In this document: positions 23,701 through 34,842 of the stretch, in pieces
Numbering within the stretch: position 1 is the stretch's first letter
Layout: every line of letters begins with the position of its first letter
From: Zingiber officinale
Lineage: Eukaryota > Streptophyta > Magnoliopsida > Zingiberales > Zingiberaceae
Length of the DNA stretch: 64,000 nucleotides
Assembly (NCBI RefSeq): GCF_018446385.1
Contig: NC_055987.1
Location: 3,780,205-3,844,204 of the forward strand
Direction: 5' to 3'
The notes under the pieces: generated by a model
Told to the model about the DNA's origin: nothing
The model's database searches: none
What the model saw: the letters and a program-made list of their open reading frames with translations, nothing else
Program-made: the position numbers and the translations under genes

Positions 23701-26700
23701 TACTAACATTTACCATTGTTGAAGTGAAAATAAAATTTCACCATACATCTCCTTGTTTTTCTATCTGGTAGCATGTTTTTATTCCTCACCTCTTGTTCAG
23801 GTCTTACTTCTGCCACGCGGCCCAACGCCCCAGTTAATTATCATATACATCTCTGAATATGTCATCACTAGCAATTTCCTAATTATGAATATTGATTAGG
23901 TTATGTTTAAAATTTAAATCATTTTAGGTACACTCTACTCCAATTAAGTTTTACCACAGCAATTAGTTTACAAATACAATGTGAAGCTGACTGGCACAAC
24001 TGAAACTGGTTTGCAAATTTCCATGGTTGGCAATCTTACGTGGAGCAAGTCACAATTAAGAAAACCAATAAAAATTATGAGGTGAATTGGAACTTCCATA
24101 AATCTAGGTAAAATATCAAAATTATAGTGCTAGTTTTAGCTGTATCAAAGCAAGCCCCTTGCTCTAACTAGAGTTTGATGATCCTCTCTTTTCCAGGTGA
24201 CCAAGAAATGGTTAGTTGTCCTTTATGTATAATTCCTGTTGATGTAATTATAGTGTAGGAACAGAAGATTAAGTATCAAAATGTTCAGTAGTTTGGCACT
24301 AGGAAATTATGATGCTTGGATTCTTTGTATGCCATAGTATGTCATATTAGATGCTTAGATTGACACTCATGTCGGTTATTATCGGTAATCGAGTCCAAGT
24401 AACATAGCTAGAAAATTAGTCGCATGAGAAAATTTGAGCACAAGCAAAGTGTTGACGACCTATCTATTTCATTCTCTTTAATCACTTTTATAGTGAAGAT
24501 AGCTATTTTCTTTTACATATGCTATTTGAAAATTTGATGTAGACCACATATCTCTGTTTGCACAAGCACAACTGCATAAAGCTGGCAAATTCCATCCAGA
24601 AATGCAGTGAGATCGAAATATTATATTGCTTAGGATGCAGATACTGTTTCAAACACTTGCTCTACCAAGATAATGCAAAAGAGTTTTGGGAGGTTGAATT
24701 TATATAAAATAGTAGGATACATGATATGGAAACAAGAAATTGACTCACATCAAATGGACCGCTAAAGGACAAATAAGAGCTAGAAATAACATAGTTAGTA
24801 GATATTATACAGCGCCAGATAAACTAAGACATTTTACCAAAAATTTTACAGTATTTCTTTCATAAATTACCATCAAGTTAGCTGCTCCAGATGACTCATC
24901 ATTTTGATGGTTAGTTAATGGGATATAGAATCTTGCACCTTTCTTGCCTGCATTAAGAAGTAATATTAATCAAACACAACATGAGATTTGTGGCAGTAAT
25001 CTGTGAAAAGATATTTACAAAATATAAGAACATAGAGAAAGTAACATTAATGGGTTTGCACTTAATGACATATTGGCATGTGGATAAGAGATGCCAAATT
25101 AAGCATTTACAGTGTCAAATAAAGGCATTATGAAATTTACAAATATGAAGTAAAGCAGACATGTAATAACACAGTAGTTTCTTTACTTAGACTTATACCA
25201 TTACACATGACACGATTTATCATTTTGGATAGTAATGTGACTAAAAAATGCATGTGTACATCAATGAATGATAAAAAAAACTTTTTTCCATACCATGAAC
25301 ACAAGGGTTTGTTGCTCTAGTCATAGAACTCAGCACTCCAATCTGCTTTACAAAATTCACATGTAAACTGAATTTGTTTTCTCAAGCACTGATATTGGTG
25401 TTCATTTTTTGTCCAAAGCTACACTAAGGAAAAACATATATGAAGGTTATTTTTCTACACTTTTATTGTAATATTATTGTTCATAATTCCAACACTTTCA
25501 ATTCCTCATAAAATAATAATTTTACAGTTAATAGTATCTTTTTATAATTATGACATGTAAATCTATAAACTAGCAACTGTAAAATCTGAAGTTAATGAAT
25601 GGAATAACTTTTCCTAGATAATGGAATTGATAAAAAAAAATGAATGGGAATACCTATTCCTTAATTTGGTTCGTGCAATGGAATAGATACTTCATTTGAA
25701 TTACTACGTTTGGTTTATATGAATGCTATAAGTATTTGACAAGGAATAGCTTTCACAACCACAATATACTGCTACATGAAATATTTTGTCCAACTCATTG
25801 AGCTAACCCGTCACTGTCCAGCCAGACTGGCCCTTCCAGATTGCTCAGTGTTCAGCTCGACCATCCAATACAATAATGAATAGCCAAAAGGATGATTAGA
25901 TAATCATAATTGGATGGGAATTGGTATTATAAGTTTATTTTTTAACCAAATATAGGAGTACCTAGTTCATGAGAATTCAAAGGGAATAGAGCAACTAGTC
26001 CAATGAACCAAATGCACCATAATAGTCAACTCCTCTCATTGATAGTAAAAGAGTATTATCTAGGGGCTATAGATGATTATGGTGCTTATTGAACCTTCCT
26101 TACCATCTCAGACAAGATGAAAGAAACAAAAATGTTATAAAATAAGTAACACCAAGAAGAGTGAGACCTTATAAAATCAGTAACACCCAGAGAGACCTTG
26201 TAACTGCTAGATTCCTAAATTATTTTTTTTACAAGAAGCTTGACCAACAAGAAGTCCAACTAATCAAATTTGCCTTAGGATCCAAAAAAAATCCACAACA
26301 AATCATGTCTGCTGCTGAGGGCCTATATAAATTTAAGACAACTTAGAATTTCACAAATATTTATGGCATAAAGGATCATACTGATGGATTTTATTTTTCC
26401 CCTGAAGGCTTGCTCTTGCTGGCTGGCACAATTTAGCATTTAAAGGTACAGGGATTTCCATACATTGGCATGGAAGATTACCATCTTGTTGTCGAAGGCT
26501 CTAATGCCTAACTTGTGACAGTTCAATTTGCTTGGAATTCATTCCTCTGTAAGGCTAGGATGATACCTCTACGAACCAAATTGTTTGATCTGTTCGTCCA
26601 TGAAAAACTTGGAACCTCTAGCTCTGCTGTAGCAGGGAAAACATAGATGATAATCTTCAAATTTCTTATATTCAGTTGTTTGGTTCTTGTACAAAGTTTA

Positions 26701-27020
26701 AAAAAAAAAAAAAAACCCTCTTGTATACAACTTTATCTATTCTTTATCCCTGCTCTGCTATAGAAGCACCTAATTCATTTAGAAGGGCCTATAGTCTATA
26801 CTGAACCAGAAAAGTATCAATAGTACTTAAAAATGAACGGAGTGCAAGGTCTAAGTCTCGTACCCCATAGTTGTTTGGCATCGCCAGATTCACTGTGCTT
26901 GAGTGACTTCTTTGCATAAAGATGGGAGTGATCAAGATATGGGAGTAAGCCTGACATGCACCCAAAGTGATTTTTATTGCATAATAAATTCGAATCTTGA
27001 TGCTGCAACAATTGAGCCAT
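20708..27020 (-). CDS. DUF4378 protein, TRM32-like (TON1-recruiting-motif family)
   Basis: Four coding exons, in transcript order: 26864-27020, 24871-24947, 21622-23005, 20708-21432. Phases agree, giving 780 residues. The N-terminal exon carries a Cys-containing phrase (HFGCMSGLLPYLDHSH) typical of plant DUF4378/TRM-type proteins. The middle is a long acidic, Ser-rich linker with basic patches (KRNSGKALRDSILKKLFGK). The C terminus, from about residue 618, is the DUF4378 domain (motifs FKYVRDTLMKS, SEFIEEWYP and LLTDLINEVLLETYEKC). Family members bind TON1 or microtubules and act in cell shape or cortical arrays; that role is inferred here. The 189 nt intron 21433-21621 (GTAAGT...CTAG) has a length divisible by three and no in-frame stop. 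If retained it would add 63 residues with a hydrophobic run (KFIFCSLFCSCLLVSIE). A non-coding leader exon lies upstream. Confidence 0.87.
25650..26022. mobile_element. Possible degenerate MITE in a DUF4378-gene intron
   Basis: The right end reads TGAACCAAATGCACC, the usual end of TTTGGTTC-type MITEs, and the left side has a related AATTTGGTTCGTGCAATGGA phrase. The inverted repeats are poor and no clear target duplication was found. Confidence 0.3.
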
Positions 27021-27615
27021 GTCCCAGCGTCAGCTGAACAACTGTAAGAACCTTAGCAGTCAGGAACAATATCGTCAGGCTGGAACAATTGAATCACACA
27101 TTATTAGCTCCCTAGAAAGTAGATTAAAAATCAAATCATTAAAAAGTGCGAACTGTCTTGGAGACTTCTAATATGCTCCCGATGAAAAATACCAATCCGT
27201 TAATTCCAAAACCTAAACGACAAAAAGATGTGTTTTTTCCTCATAGAAGTAAACAAAGAACACATTTTTAGCAACGAGAGTCATAAAAAACAAACAAACT
27301 TTAAATCATGAGAAAAGAAAGAGATGAAGAAACGTGCGTTCACCCCAAATATCATCTCTTTTCACGATCAAATATTTTTCAGTGATTTCATCCACAAAAC
27401 GAAACAATAGAGAGAGCGTACCGCGATGCCCTGATCGTCGCGGAGGCGGAGGAAGAAGAAGGCGACCGATGAGGACTGAGGGAAGTGCGGTGGAGATTAC
27501 TGCCGCTGCAGCGAGCGAAGTTGAATCTTCAACGTGGCATTGGGAGAAAAGGAGGAAACAAGGAGGAGTTGCCTTCGCTGTCGTTTCCTTTACGCTTCCA
27601 AAATTGAGCCATCTC
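27021..27615 (-). other. 5' leader of the DUF4378 gene with a leader intron
   Basis: A donor on the minus strand (GCATCGCG|GTACGC, exon edge 27422) and an acceptor (TTCTTACAG, exon edge 27041) define a leader intron 27042-27421. The leader exon from 27422 upward is GC-rich. A minus-strand frame of 103 codons across it (27306-27617) crosses the intron and is not thought to be a protein. Confidence 0.6.
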
Positions 27616-28639
27616 ATTCGAACAAGGAATTTTCTTACTTTTATTTTTTTATATATATACTAATTTTATTTCTCATTTTGGTATGTAAATAAGAAAAAAA
27701 AATCAAGGTTGCTTACAAAAATGGTAATACTAATAATAATAAAAGGAACTTAACTTATTAATGCTTCAGTCTAAATAATAATAATCTAGCTAGTTTTTCA
27801 ATTTACCCCTCTAAATTTGAGACGGAAAACGAAAGGTTCTAATTTTAATTTCTTAATTTACTTTCTTCCAATAATATGGGACGAGGGCTGCTAAATTAAT
27901 TGATTTTACCTTTCATAAAATTCACACGTTAAAAACTCCAATTAAGCAGGGTTTTTACTTTTTTTTCTCTTAAACATTATTTTTAGGGTGGATTAAGTTT
28001 AAAAGGTCAATTAAAGTAAAGATTAGACTCTTTTATGATGAACACTCTTTTATTCATAATATCATGGTAAATGATAAGTGATTAGATTAAGCATAATTAG
28101 TTCATCCGGGAAGACCTTGTTGCTCAATTGCTCTCTACTAACTAATCAAGCTATTTGGTTAGTCAAGATTGTTGCATTTCGAGTTAATTTTTTGTGAAAT
28201 AGTCTTATACTTATTTTTTTCATCAAAAAGATTATGGGGAGATACAATATTTCTTTTTCAAACAAAAAATATTATTTTATCTTAACTTTTTAGCTTTATG
28301 TATAATTTATTCTTCCTTTAAAAGAATACCTTTTTTATTCCAATTGATAATGTTACAGAAGTCAAATCAGAATTGAGCTGAACTATTAATTCAATAAAAA
28401 AAAAGTTGTGAATGATGAATCGATGATTTCGATTGGGTTAATCTTTAATTGATGTAAATGAATAATTTTTATCCAACCAAAATAGAGATTTCCCACGGGT
28501 CATTCTGTTCGAACCGTTTGAATTGGAAACGGTCCGCTTCGGCCGGCACCTCGACCGATTTTTTTTTTTTTCCGTTTCAATCCAAATTCGTAAACGAATA
28601 AATAGCGAAGCAAAGGTTGAAAAGTGACCTAAACAGATA
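27616..28639. other. Divergent intergenic region
   Basis: About 1 kb between the head-to-head DUF4378 and 5-oxoprolinase genes. AT-rich with many T and A runs; no gene, repeat or transposon end was recognised. It should hold both promoters. Confidence 0.5.
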
Positions 28640-29403
28640 AGTAGGCGGTATTTAGAAATCCCAACCGAGCCGAATTCTTCTCTGTCCTGTGCTTGCCCAC
28701 CACCTCCTTCTTCTTCGGGTAAGATCTCAACAGCCACTTCTCTATCTACTGCGAGCTTCCTCGATTTTGACTCATTTGATCTATCAGTTGTTTTCGTCGC
28801 TTATCGTTTGTTATCGATCGTATCTTTATGCGTAGATGTTTCACGGTTTCGAAAAGGGAAATGATCCGGGAGATTTGTGGTTTTTCAGTGTTTTAATCGC
28901 GTCGGCGATATTTGATAGCTCATGAGAAGATCGGGAGATAGTGGACTGAATTGAATGCTTGTTTTGAAAATTTTACTCTGGCAAATGAATCGACTACGTT
29001 CGCTCTCGCTCTCTTTCAAGCTGAAAATGTTTATTTTAGGGCAATGAGTTAAATTGTTAACTTGTAAGTTAAAAATAGTAGTCTCTTGGATTCATTATGT
29101 TTACTCATCATTTCTTTGTATCTGGAAATCGCCATCATAGGGCACTGAACTGCGTTGAATATATGGTCTCATATCTTAAAATAAAGATTGAGCTTTTACT
29201 TTCTGATAAAAACGTAATCAAAGAGGACAGATGATAACCTGATCAGGGATGATGATATACAATTTGCCTGTTTTATTTATTGGAAAATTAATGTTGTCTA
29301 AAGACTTAGCTTAGAATATTGTTTGATAGTATTTTGTTGCATGCAAATCTTGATATCTTGACTTGGCTTTAGAGCTCTTTTCTCAAAGATACCACAGTAG
29401 AAA
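28640..29403 (+). other. 5' leader and leader intron of 5-oxoprolinase
   Basis: A pyrimidine-rich leader exon ends at the donor CTTCGG|GTAAGATC (exon edge 28718). The intron 28719-29397 closes at ATACCACAG, and six bases of leader (TAGAAA) precede the ATG. A single intron in the leader is common in plant genes with intronless coding regions. Confidence 0.6.
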
Positions 29404-32400
29404 ATGGGAAGCTTAAAGGAGGGGAAGTTCAGGTTTTGCATTGACAGAGGAGGAACATTTACTGATATCTATGCTGAAGTCCCTGGACAATCAGAAGGGT
29501 GTGTTATGAAACTCTTATCAGTGGATCCTCTGAACTATGATGATGCTCCTATTGAAGGAATACGGAGAATCCTGGAAGAGTTCACTGGCCAAAAGATTCC
29601 CAGATCCTCCAAGATCCCTACTGAGAAGATTGAGTGGATCCGGATGGGCACTACTGTTGCAACAAATGCTCTCCTAGAAAGGAAAGGGGAGCGTATTGCT
29701 CTTTGTGTGACTCGTGGATTCAGAGATTTGCTCCAGATTGGTAACCAAGCACGGCCGAAGATCTTTGACCTTACAGTTTCAAAACCATCAAATCTCTATG
29801 AGGAAGTTGTGGAGGTTGATGAGAGGATTGAACTTGTCATCGACGAGAAGAATGTGACTTCTTCAATTGAAGGCATATCTGGGGAGCTTGTCAAGGTGAC
29901 AAGGCCCATCGACATAGATGGGCTGCGCTATTCTCTGAAACATCTGCTTGACAAAGGAATATACTGTTTGGCTGTGGTCTTAATGCATTCCTACACCTAC
30001 CCTCAGCACGAAATTTTGGTCGAGAAGTTAGCACTGAGTATGGGTTTCAGGCATGTATCTTTATCTTCAGCTTTGACTCCCATGGTCCGAGCTGTGCCTC
30101 GAGGTCTAACAGCTACTGTGGATGCCTATCTGACACCTGTTATTAAAGAATACCTCACTGGATTTATGTCTAGGTTTGAAGATGGTGCCGATAAGGTAAA
30201 TGTCTTGTTTATGCAATCAGATGGTGGTCTTGCACCAGAACAAAGGTTCTCTGGGCATAAAGCTGTCCTGTCGGGTCCTGCAGGTGGTGTTGTTGGTTAC
30301 TCTCAAACCCTCTTTGAACTTGAAACATCTAAACCTCTCATTGGATTTGATATGGGTGGCACGTCTACTGATGTTAGTCGCTATGATGGAAGCTATGAGC
30401 AAGTACTTGAGACCCAAATTGCCGGGGCAATAATTCAAGCACCACAGCTTGCCATAAACACTGTGGCTGCCGGTGGTGGCTCCAAGCTTAAGTTTCAATT
30501 TGGTTCTTTCCATGTAGGTCCTGAGTCAGTTGGTGCACACCCTGGCCCAGTATGTTACAGAAAAGGTGGGGAATTAGCAGTCACAGATGCTAATTTAATA
30601 TTGGGAACTGTTATTCCTGACTTTTTCCCTTCCATCTTTGGACCAAATGAGGATCAGCCTTTGGACGTGGAAGCCACCAGAAAAGAATTCACCAAGTTAG
30701 CACTTGAGATAAATTCTTACAGAAAGAGCCAAGATTCTTCAGTAAAGAATATGACAATTGAAGAAATTGCTCTTGGATTTGTGAATGTCGCAAACGAAAC
30801 AATGTGTAGGCCTATTCGTCAGCTAACAGAAATGAAAGGCCATGAGACAAAAAATCATGCACTTGCTTGCTTTGGGGGTGCAGGTCCACAGCATGCCTGT
30901 GCTATAGCCAGGTCACTGGGTATGTCTGAAGTCCTTATTCACCGATTTTGTGGAATATTGAGTGCTTATGGAATGGGCTTGGCTGATGTTGTTGAGGAGG
31001 TACAGAAACCATATTCTGCAGTTTATAGCACTGATAGTGTTCTAGAGGCATCTCGAAGGGAGTCTGTCCTGTTAACTCAAGTTAGAGGAAAGCTCAGGGA
31101 TCAAGGTTTTGGGGAAGAAAGCATCAAGACAGAAACATATTTGAACCTGAGATATGAGGGTACAGATACAGCCATCATGGTAAAAAAACCAACAGGTGTG
31201 GATGATTATGCAGTTGAATTTGAAAGGATCTTCCAGAAAGAGTATGGATTCAAGCTGCAGAATAGGAAAATTCTGATTTGTGATGTAAGGGTTCGTGGTG
31301 TAGGTGTCACAAACATCATGAAGCCTAGGGAGTTGGAAACATCTCGTACCACTCCTCAACCAGAAGGATCATACAAGATTTTCTTTGGCAAAGAGTGGTA
31401 TCAGACCCCATTATTCAAGCTAGAGAAGTTAGGATACGGTCATGTGCTGGCTGGTCCTGCAATCATTATGAACGGTAATAGTACAGTAATTGTGGAACCT
31501 AATTGTGTAGCAAGCATTACTAGGTATGGTAATATAAGAATTGAGATCCACTCTGCCTCGGCCACTGTTGATATCACAGAAAAGGTCGCTGATGTTGTGC
31601 AACTTTCTATATTCAACCATCGGTTTATGGGGATTGCTGAGCAGATGGGTCGGACTCTCCAGAGAACTTCGATTTCTACAAATATAAAGGAGAGGCTGGA
31701 TTTTTCTTGTGCCCTTTTTGGCCCGGACGGAGGGCTTGTTGCTAACGCTCCTCATGTCCCAGTTCATCTGGGAGCCATGTCAAGCACAGTATGTTGGCAA
31801 TTAGAATATTGGGACGACGATCTTCGTGAAGGGGATGTTCTTGTTACTAATCATCCTTCGGCAGGAGGAAGCCATCTTCCTGACATAACCGTCATAACTC
31901 CTGTTTTTGACAATGACAAATTGGTTTTCTTTGTGGCCAGCAGAGGACACCATGCAGAAATTGGTGGGATAACTCCAGGAAGCATGCCACCATTCTCAAA
32001 ATCTTTATGGGAGGAGGGTGCTACGATTAAAGCATTCAAACTTGTTAAAGGGGGTATCTTCCAAGAAGAGGGAATAATTAACCTGCTTATAAATCCATGT
32101 TCCGATGAAAAGTCGAGCAACAAAATCCCAGGAACTCGCAGGATTCAAGACAATCTTTCTGATCTCCGTGCTCAAGTAGCTGCAAACCAGAGAGGCATTA
32201 CACTAATCAAAGAACTCATCGATCAGTATGGCTTAACAACTGTTCAATCATACATGAACTATGTTCAGAAAAATGCTGAAGAAGCTGTAAGAGAGATGCT
32301 TAAAGCAGTTGCAGCAAAATTGGAACGAGAAACGGGATCCACTGTAGTCGAGGAAGAAGACTACATGGATGATGGTTCTATTATCCACTTGAAGCTCAGT

Positions 32401-33171
32401 ATTGACGCAAAAAATGGCGAAGCTACTTTCGACTTTGAAGGGACTAGCTCAGAAGTTTATGGCAATTGGAATGCCCCTCAAGCAGTAACGGCAGCAGCAG
32501 TTATATACTGCCTTCGCTGCTTGGTGGATGTGGACATACCACTAAATCAAGGTTGCCTGGCGCCTGTAACAATTCACATTCCGGACGGTTCTTTTCTTTC
32601 ACCGAGTGACAAGGCAGCGGTTGTCGGTGGCAATGTGCTCACGTCTCAGAGGGTTACGGATGTTATTCTGACTTCATTCCAAGCGTGTGCCTGTTCTCAG
32701 GGTTGCATGAATAATCTAACGTTCGGGGATGACACCTTTGGTTACTATGAGACCATTGGAGGCGGAAGCGGTGCAGGGCCAACTTGGGATGGAACTAGTG
32801 GAGTCCAGTGCCACATGACCAACACTAGGATGACAGATCCGGAAATATTTGAGCAGCGATATCCTGTTCTTCTTCACAAGTTTGGACTACGAGAAAACAG
32901 TGGCGGTGCTGGGTATCACAGAGGCGGAGATGGACTGGTTCGGGAAATAGAGTTCAGGAAACAGATTGTGGTCAGCATCCTTTCTGAGAGGCGAGTACAT
33001 GCACCGAGGGGCCTAAAAGGTGGAAAAGATGGCGCACGCGGTACGAACTATCTGATCAAGAGAGACAAGCGAAGGGTGTATCTAGGTGGGAAAAACACTG
33101 TGAAGGTGGATGCTGGAGAGATTCTCCAGATATGTACTCCTGGCGGTGGTGGTTTTGGCTCTCCCCTCTGA
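29404..33171 (+). CDS. OXP1: 5-oxoprolinase (ATP-hydrolysing)
   Basis: One uninterrupted frame of 1255 residues, close to the plant enzyme's usual length. It opens L-5-oxoproline to glutamate with ATP in the cytosol, the step that recycles glutamate in glutathione breakdown. The N-terminal half is the hydantoinase-A type, ATP-binding domain: FCIDRGGTFTDIYAE at about residues 11-25, GTTVATNALLERKGER, and the second nucleotide motif GFDMGGTSTDVSRYDG. The C-terminal half from about 735 is the hydantoinase-B domain (FNHRFMGIAEQMG, NHPSAGGSHLPDIT, GGGSGAGPTWDGTSG, ENSGGAGYHRGGDG). Both halves are complete and fused, as in eukaryotic enzymes. The start is the first ATG after the leader intron. No signal or transit peptide is visible. 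Codon use is ordinary for its neighbours. Confidence 0.97.
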   Translation: MGSLKEGKFRFCIDRGGTFTDIYAEVPGQSEGCVMKLLSVDPLNYDDAPIEGIRRILEEFTGQKIPRSSKIPTEKIEWIRMGTTVATNALLERKGERIALCVTRGFRDLLQIGNQARPKIFDLTVSKPSNLYEEVVEVDERIELVIDEKNVTSSIEGISGELVKVTRPIDIDGLRYSLKHLLDKGIYCLAVVLMHSYTYPQHEILVEKLALSMGFRHVSLSSALTPMVRAVPRGLTATVDAYLTPVIKEYLTGFMSRFEDGADKVNVLFMQSDGGLAPEQRFSGHKAVLSGPAGGVVGYSQTLFELETSKPLIGFDMGGTSTDVSRYDGSYEQVLETQIAGAIIQAPQLAINTVAAGGGSKLKFQFGSFHVGPESVGAHPGPVCYRKGGELAVTDANLILGTVIPDFFPSIFGPNEDQPLDVEATRKEFTKLALEINSYRKSQDSSVKNMTIEEIALGFVNVANETMCRPIRQLTEMKGHETKNHALACFGGAGPQHACAIARSLGMSEVLIHRFCGILSAYGMGLADVVEEVQKPYSAVYSTDSVLEASRRESVLLTQVRGKLRDQGFGEESIKTETYLNLRYEGTDTAIMVKKPTGVDDYAVEFERIFQKEYGFKLQNRKILICDVRVRGVGVTNIMKPRELETSRTTPQPEGSYKIFFGKEWYQTPLFKLEKLGYGHVLAGPAIIMNGNSTVIVEPNCVASITRYGNIRIEIHSASATVDITEKVADVVQLSIFNHRFMGIAEQMGRTLQRTSISTNIKERLDFSCALFGPDGGLVANAPHVPVHLGAMSSTVCWQLEYWDDDLREGDVLVTNHPSAGGSHLPDITVITPVFDNDKLVFFVASRGHHAEIGGITPGSMPPFSKSLWEEGATIKAFKLVKGGIFQEEGIINLLINPCSDEKSSNKIPGTRRIQDNLSDLRAQVAANQRGITLIKELIDQYGLTTVQSYMNYVQKNAEEAVREMLKAVAAKLERETGSTVVEEEDYMDDGSIIHLKLSIDAKNGEATFDFEGTSSEVYGNWNAPQAVTAAAVIYCLRCLVDVDIPLNQGCLAPVTIHIPDGSFLSPSDKAAVVGGNVLTSQRVTDVILTSFQACACSQGCMNNLTFGDDTFGYYETIGGGSGAGPTWDGTSGVQCHMTNTRMTDPEIFEQRYPVLLHKFGLRENSGGAGYHRGGDGLVREIEFRKQIVVSILSERRVHAPRGLKGGKDGARGTNYLIKRDKRRVYLGGKNTVKVDAGEILQICTPGGGGFGSPL

Positions 33172-33247
33172 TGTCTGTTATTTTGACTCTGATTCCATGA
33201 TTTTGCATTCGCTCCATTGCTAGAACAGCTCGATACTGTCTTTCATC

Positions 33248-33253
33248 AATAAA
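33248..33253 (+). terminator. Polyadenylation signal of 5-oxoprolinase
   Basis: AATAAA about 77 bases after the stop codon, followed by a T/G-rich stretch. Confidence 0.6.
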
Positions 33254-34218
33254 TGGAATTAAAAGTTGGCTCAGTTACTTAATGATTACAATAAAAGTGT
33301 TGTATTATCATTGGGCTTTTGTTTGAGTGTTTTTCACTGACGCGAGCAGTTCATTCATATTTGTTGGCTTTCCTAGTCTCATTCACAATCCTGCATGATT
33401 GAGAGTAGCAAAAATTTGCATACTTAGCCTCTAATATACATACAAAAATCCTGCAAAATTATCAGTTACACTTTGTGCGCGATAAAGTTAATTCATTTGT
33501 AGCCACAAAGGTTTGTTAAACACTTGGAAATTTATAGTTCAAGGTTTCCGCTGTCTGAGACGATGGCTAAAACCTATACAGCTCAAGGGAGGGACAAGCA
33601 ACAAAATGGATGCAGAACTGAATTTCAACGAGCTTTCCCTCCTTTACCTTGACGGCAAATCTACGAAGATGAATCCCAATTGCCCATAAAAACACTGAGC
33701 AAACAATAGACATGATGAGAGAACATCAGAGTACGAGTTTCAGCAAATCAGGAGAATTATGAGGAAGAGAGAAACACATAGCAATTGAGAAAACGCAATA
33801 TAATAAACCTATTATATAATAAATGGTCGAAAGAAAGTAAGTATGCCATTGCAATGCATCAAGAATGAGATCAAATAGAGCAGGAATACTAATCTACAGG
33901 ATACAACAAAAACAAACCACGATGATCAAGAACACATTTCTGAAATCCTAATAGAAGCATTTAATACAGAAAACAACTCCCTCCCGCACAACCCTACATC
34001 ATATGTCAACATATTAACCTTCGAACACTGCTAATTGAAAGACCCATCATCCATAGTTTCTCGTGTCAGAGTTACTATATTACATGAGCATTCATCTACC
34101 ATCGAGAACCAAAAAAACAAAAAAAGGCAAAGCACGAGTAGAAAATCAGGAGGGAAAAAACCCTAGAGACTCAGATCTTCCAAAGATCCAACGGAGACCC
34201 AACCAAAATACAATGGAT
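33254..34218. other. Intergenic, convergent 3' regions
   Basis: Lies between the ends of 5-oxoprolinase (+) and H2B (-). No gene or transposon was recognised. 34020-34218 is probably H2B 3' UTR. Confidence 0.5.
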
Positions 34219-34689
34219 TTAAGAGCTGGTAAACTTGGTCACGGCCTTGGTGCCCTCGGAGACCGCATGCTTGGCGAGCTCACCGGGGAGGACGAGACGG
34301 ACGGAGGTCTGGATCTCACGGGACGTGATGGTGGGCTTCTTGTTGTAGCGGGCAAGGCGCGAGGCCTCCTGCGCGAGCTTCTCGAAGATATCGTTGATGA
34401 ACGAGTTCATAATCGACATGGCTTTGCTGGAGATGCCAATATCTGGGTGCACCTGCTTGAGCACCTTGAATATGTAAATCTTGTAGGTCTCAGTGCCCTT
34501 CTTGGCCTTCTTCTTTTTCTTGTCGCCTGCAGCAGCGGCACCGTCCTTGGAAGGGAGACGCTTTCCGGCCTTGGGCTTCTTCTCCGCCGGGGCCTTCTCG
34601 GCCGCGGTCTTCTTCTCCTTTTCCTCCGCCGGCTTGTCGGAGGAAGCGGGCTTCTTCTCCGCGGGCTTCTTCTCGGCCTTGGGCGCCAT
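34219..34689 (-). CDS. Histone H2B
   Basis: Intronless frame of 156 residues. The N-terminal tail is long and Lys/Ala/Glu-rich, in the plant manner (repeats of AEKKP). The histone fold follows with the standard landmarks [46 protein letters not shown] and the C-terminal VTKFTSS, whose lysine is the usual ubiquitination site. It pairs with H2A in the nucleosome. The promoter on the same strand has TATA, CCAAT and octamer-like motifs, which fits S-phase expression. Confidence 0.98.
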   Translation of the reverse strand: MAPKAEKKPAEKKPASSDKPAEEKEKKTAAEKAPAEKKPKAGKRLPSKDGAAAAGDKKKKKAKKGTETYKIYIFKVLKQVHPDIGISSKAMSIMNSFINDIFEKLAQEASRLARYNKKPTITSREIQTSVRLVLPGELAKHAVSEGTKAVTKFTSS

Positions 34690-34779
34690 GGGAGATCGCG
34701 ATCGAGGGTAAGAGCTACAAGAACCGGAAACGCGGGGAGGAGATTGAGATTGAGATTGGTAAACCCGCGATGGGTGGAG

Positions 34780-34842
34780 TATATAAAGAGGAAGGAGGAC
34801 GTCGGTGATTGGCCAACATGAGTCGGTTGCGGATCTATGACG
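34780..34842 (-). promoter_or_regulatory. H2B promoter: TATA, CCAAT and octamer-like elements
   Basis: Going upstream from the gene: a TATATA core at 34780-34786; a CCAAT box (plus strand ATTGG, 34808-34812); TGCGGATC at 34828-34835, one base from the plant histone octamer CGCGGATC; and a TGACG core at 34838-34842. This combination is typical of replication-dependent plant histone genes. Confidence 0.65.

Noticed and set aside
27306-27663. Open frames of about 100 codons on both strands
   Set aside because: They lie over the leader exon and leader intron of the DUF4378 gene, with no family resemblance.
28438-28737. Minus-strand 99-codon frame
   Set aside because: Antisense to the 5-oxoprolinase leader; low-complexity composition and no known domain.
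30217-32123. Several 90-112 codon minus-strand frames inside 5-oxoprolinase
   Set aside because: Antisense shadows of a long, well-conserved gene.
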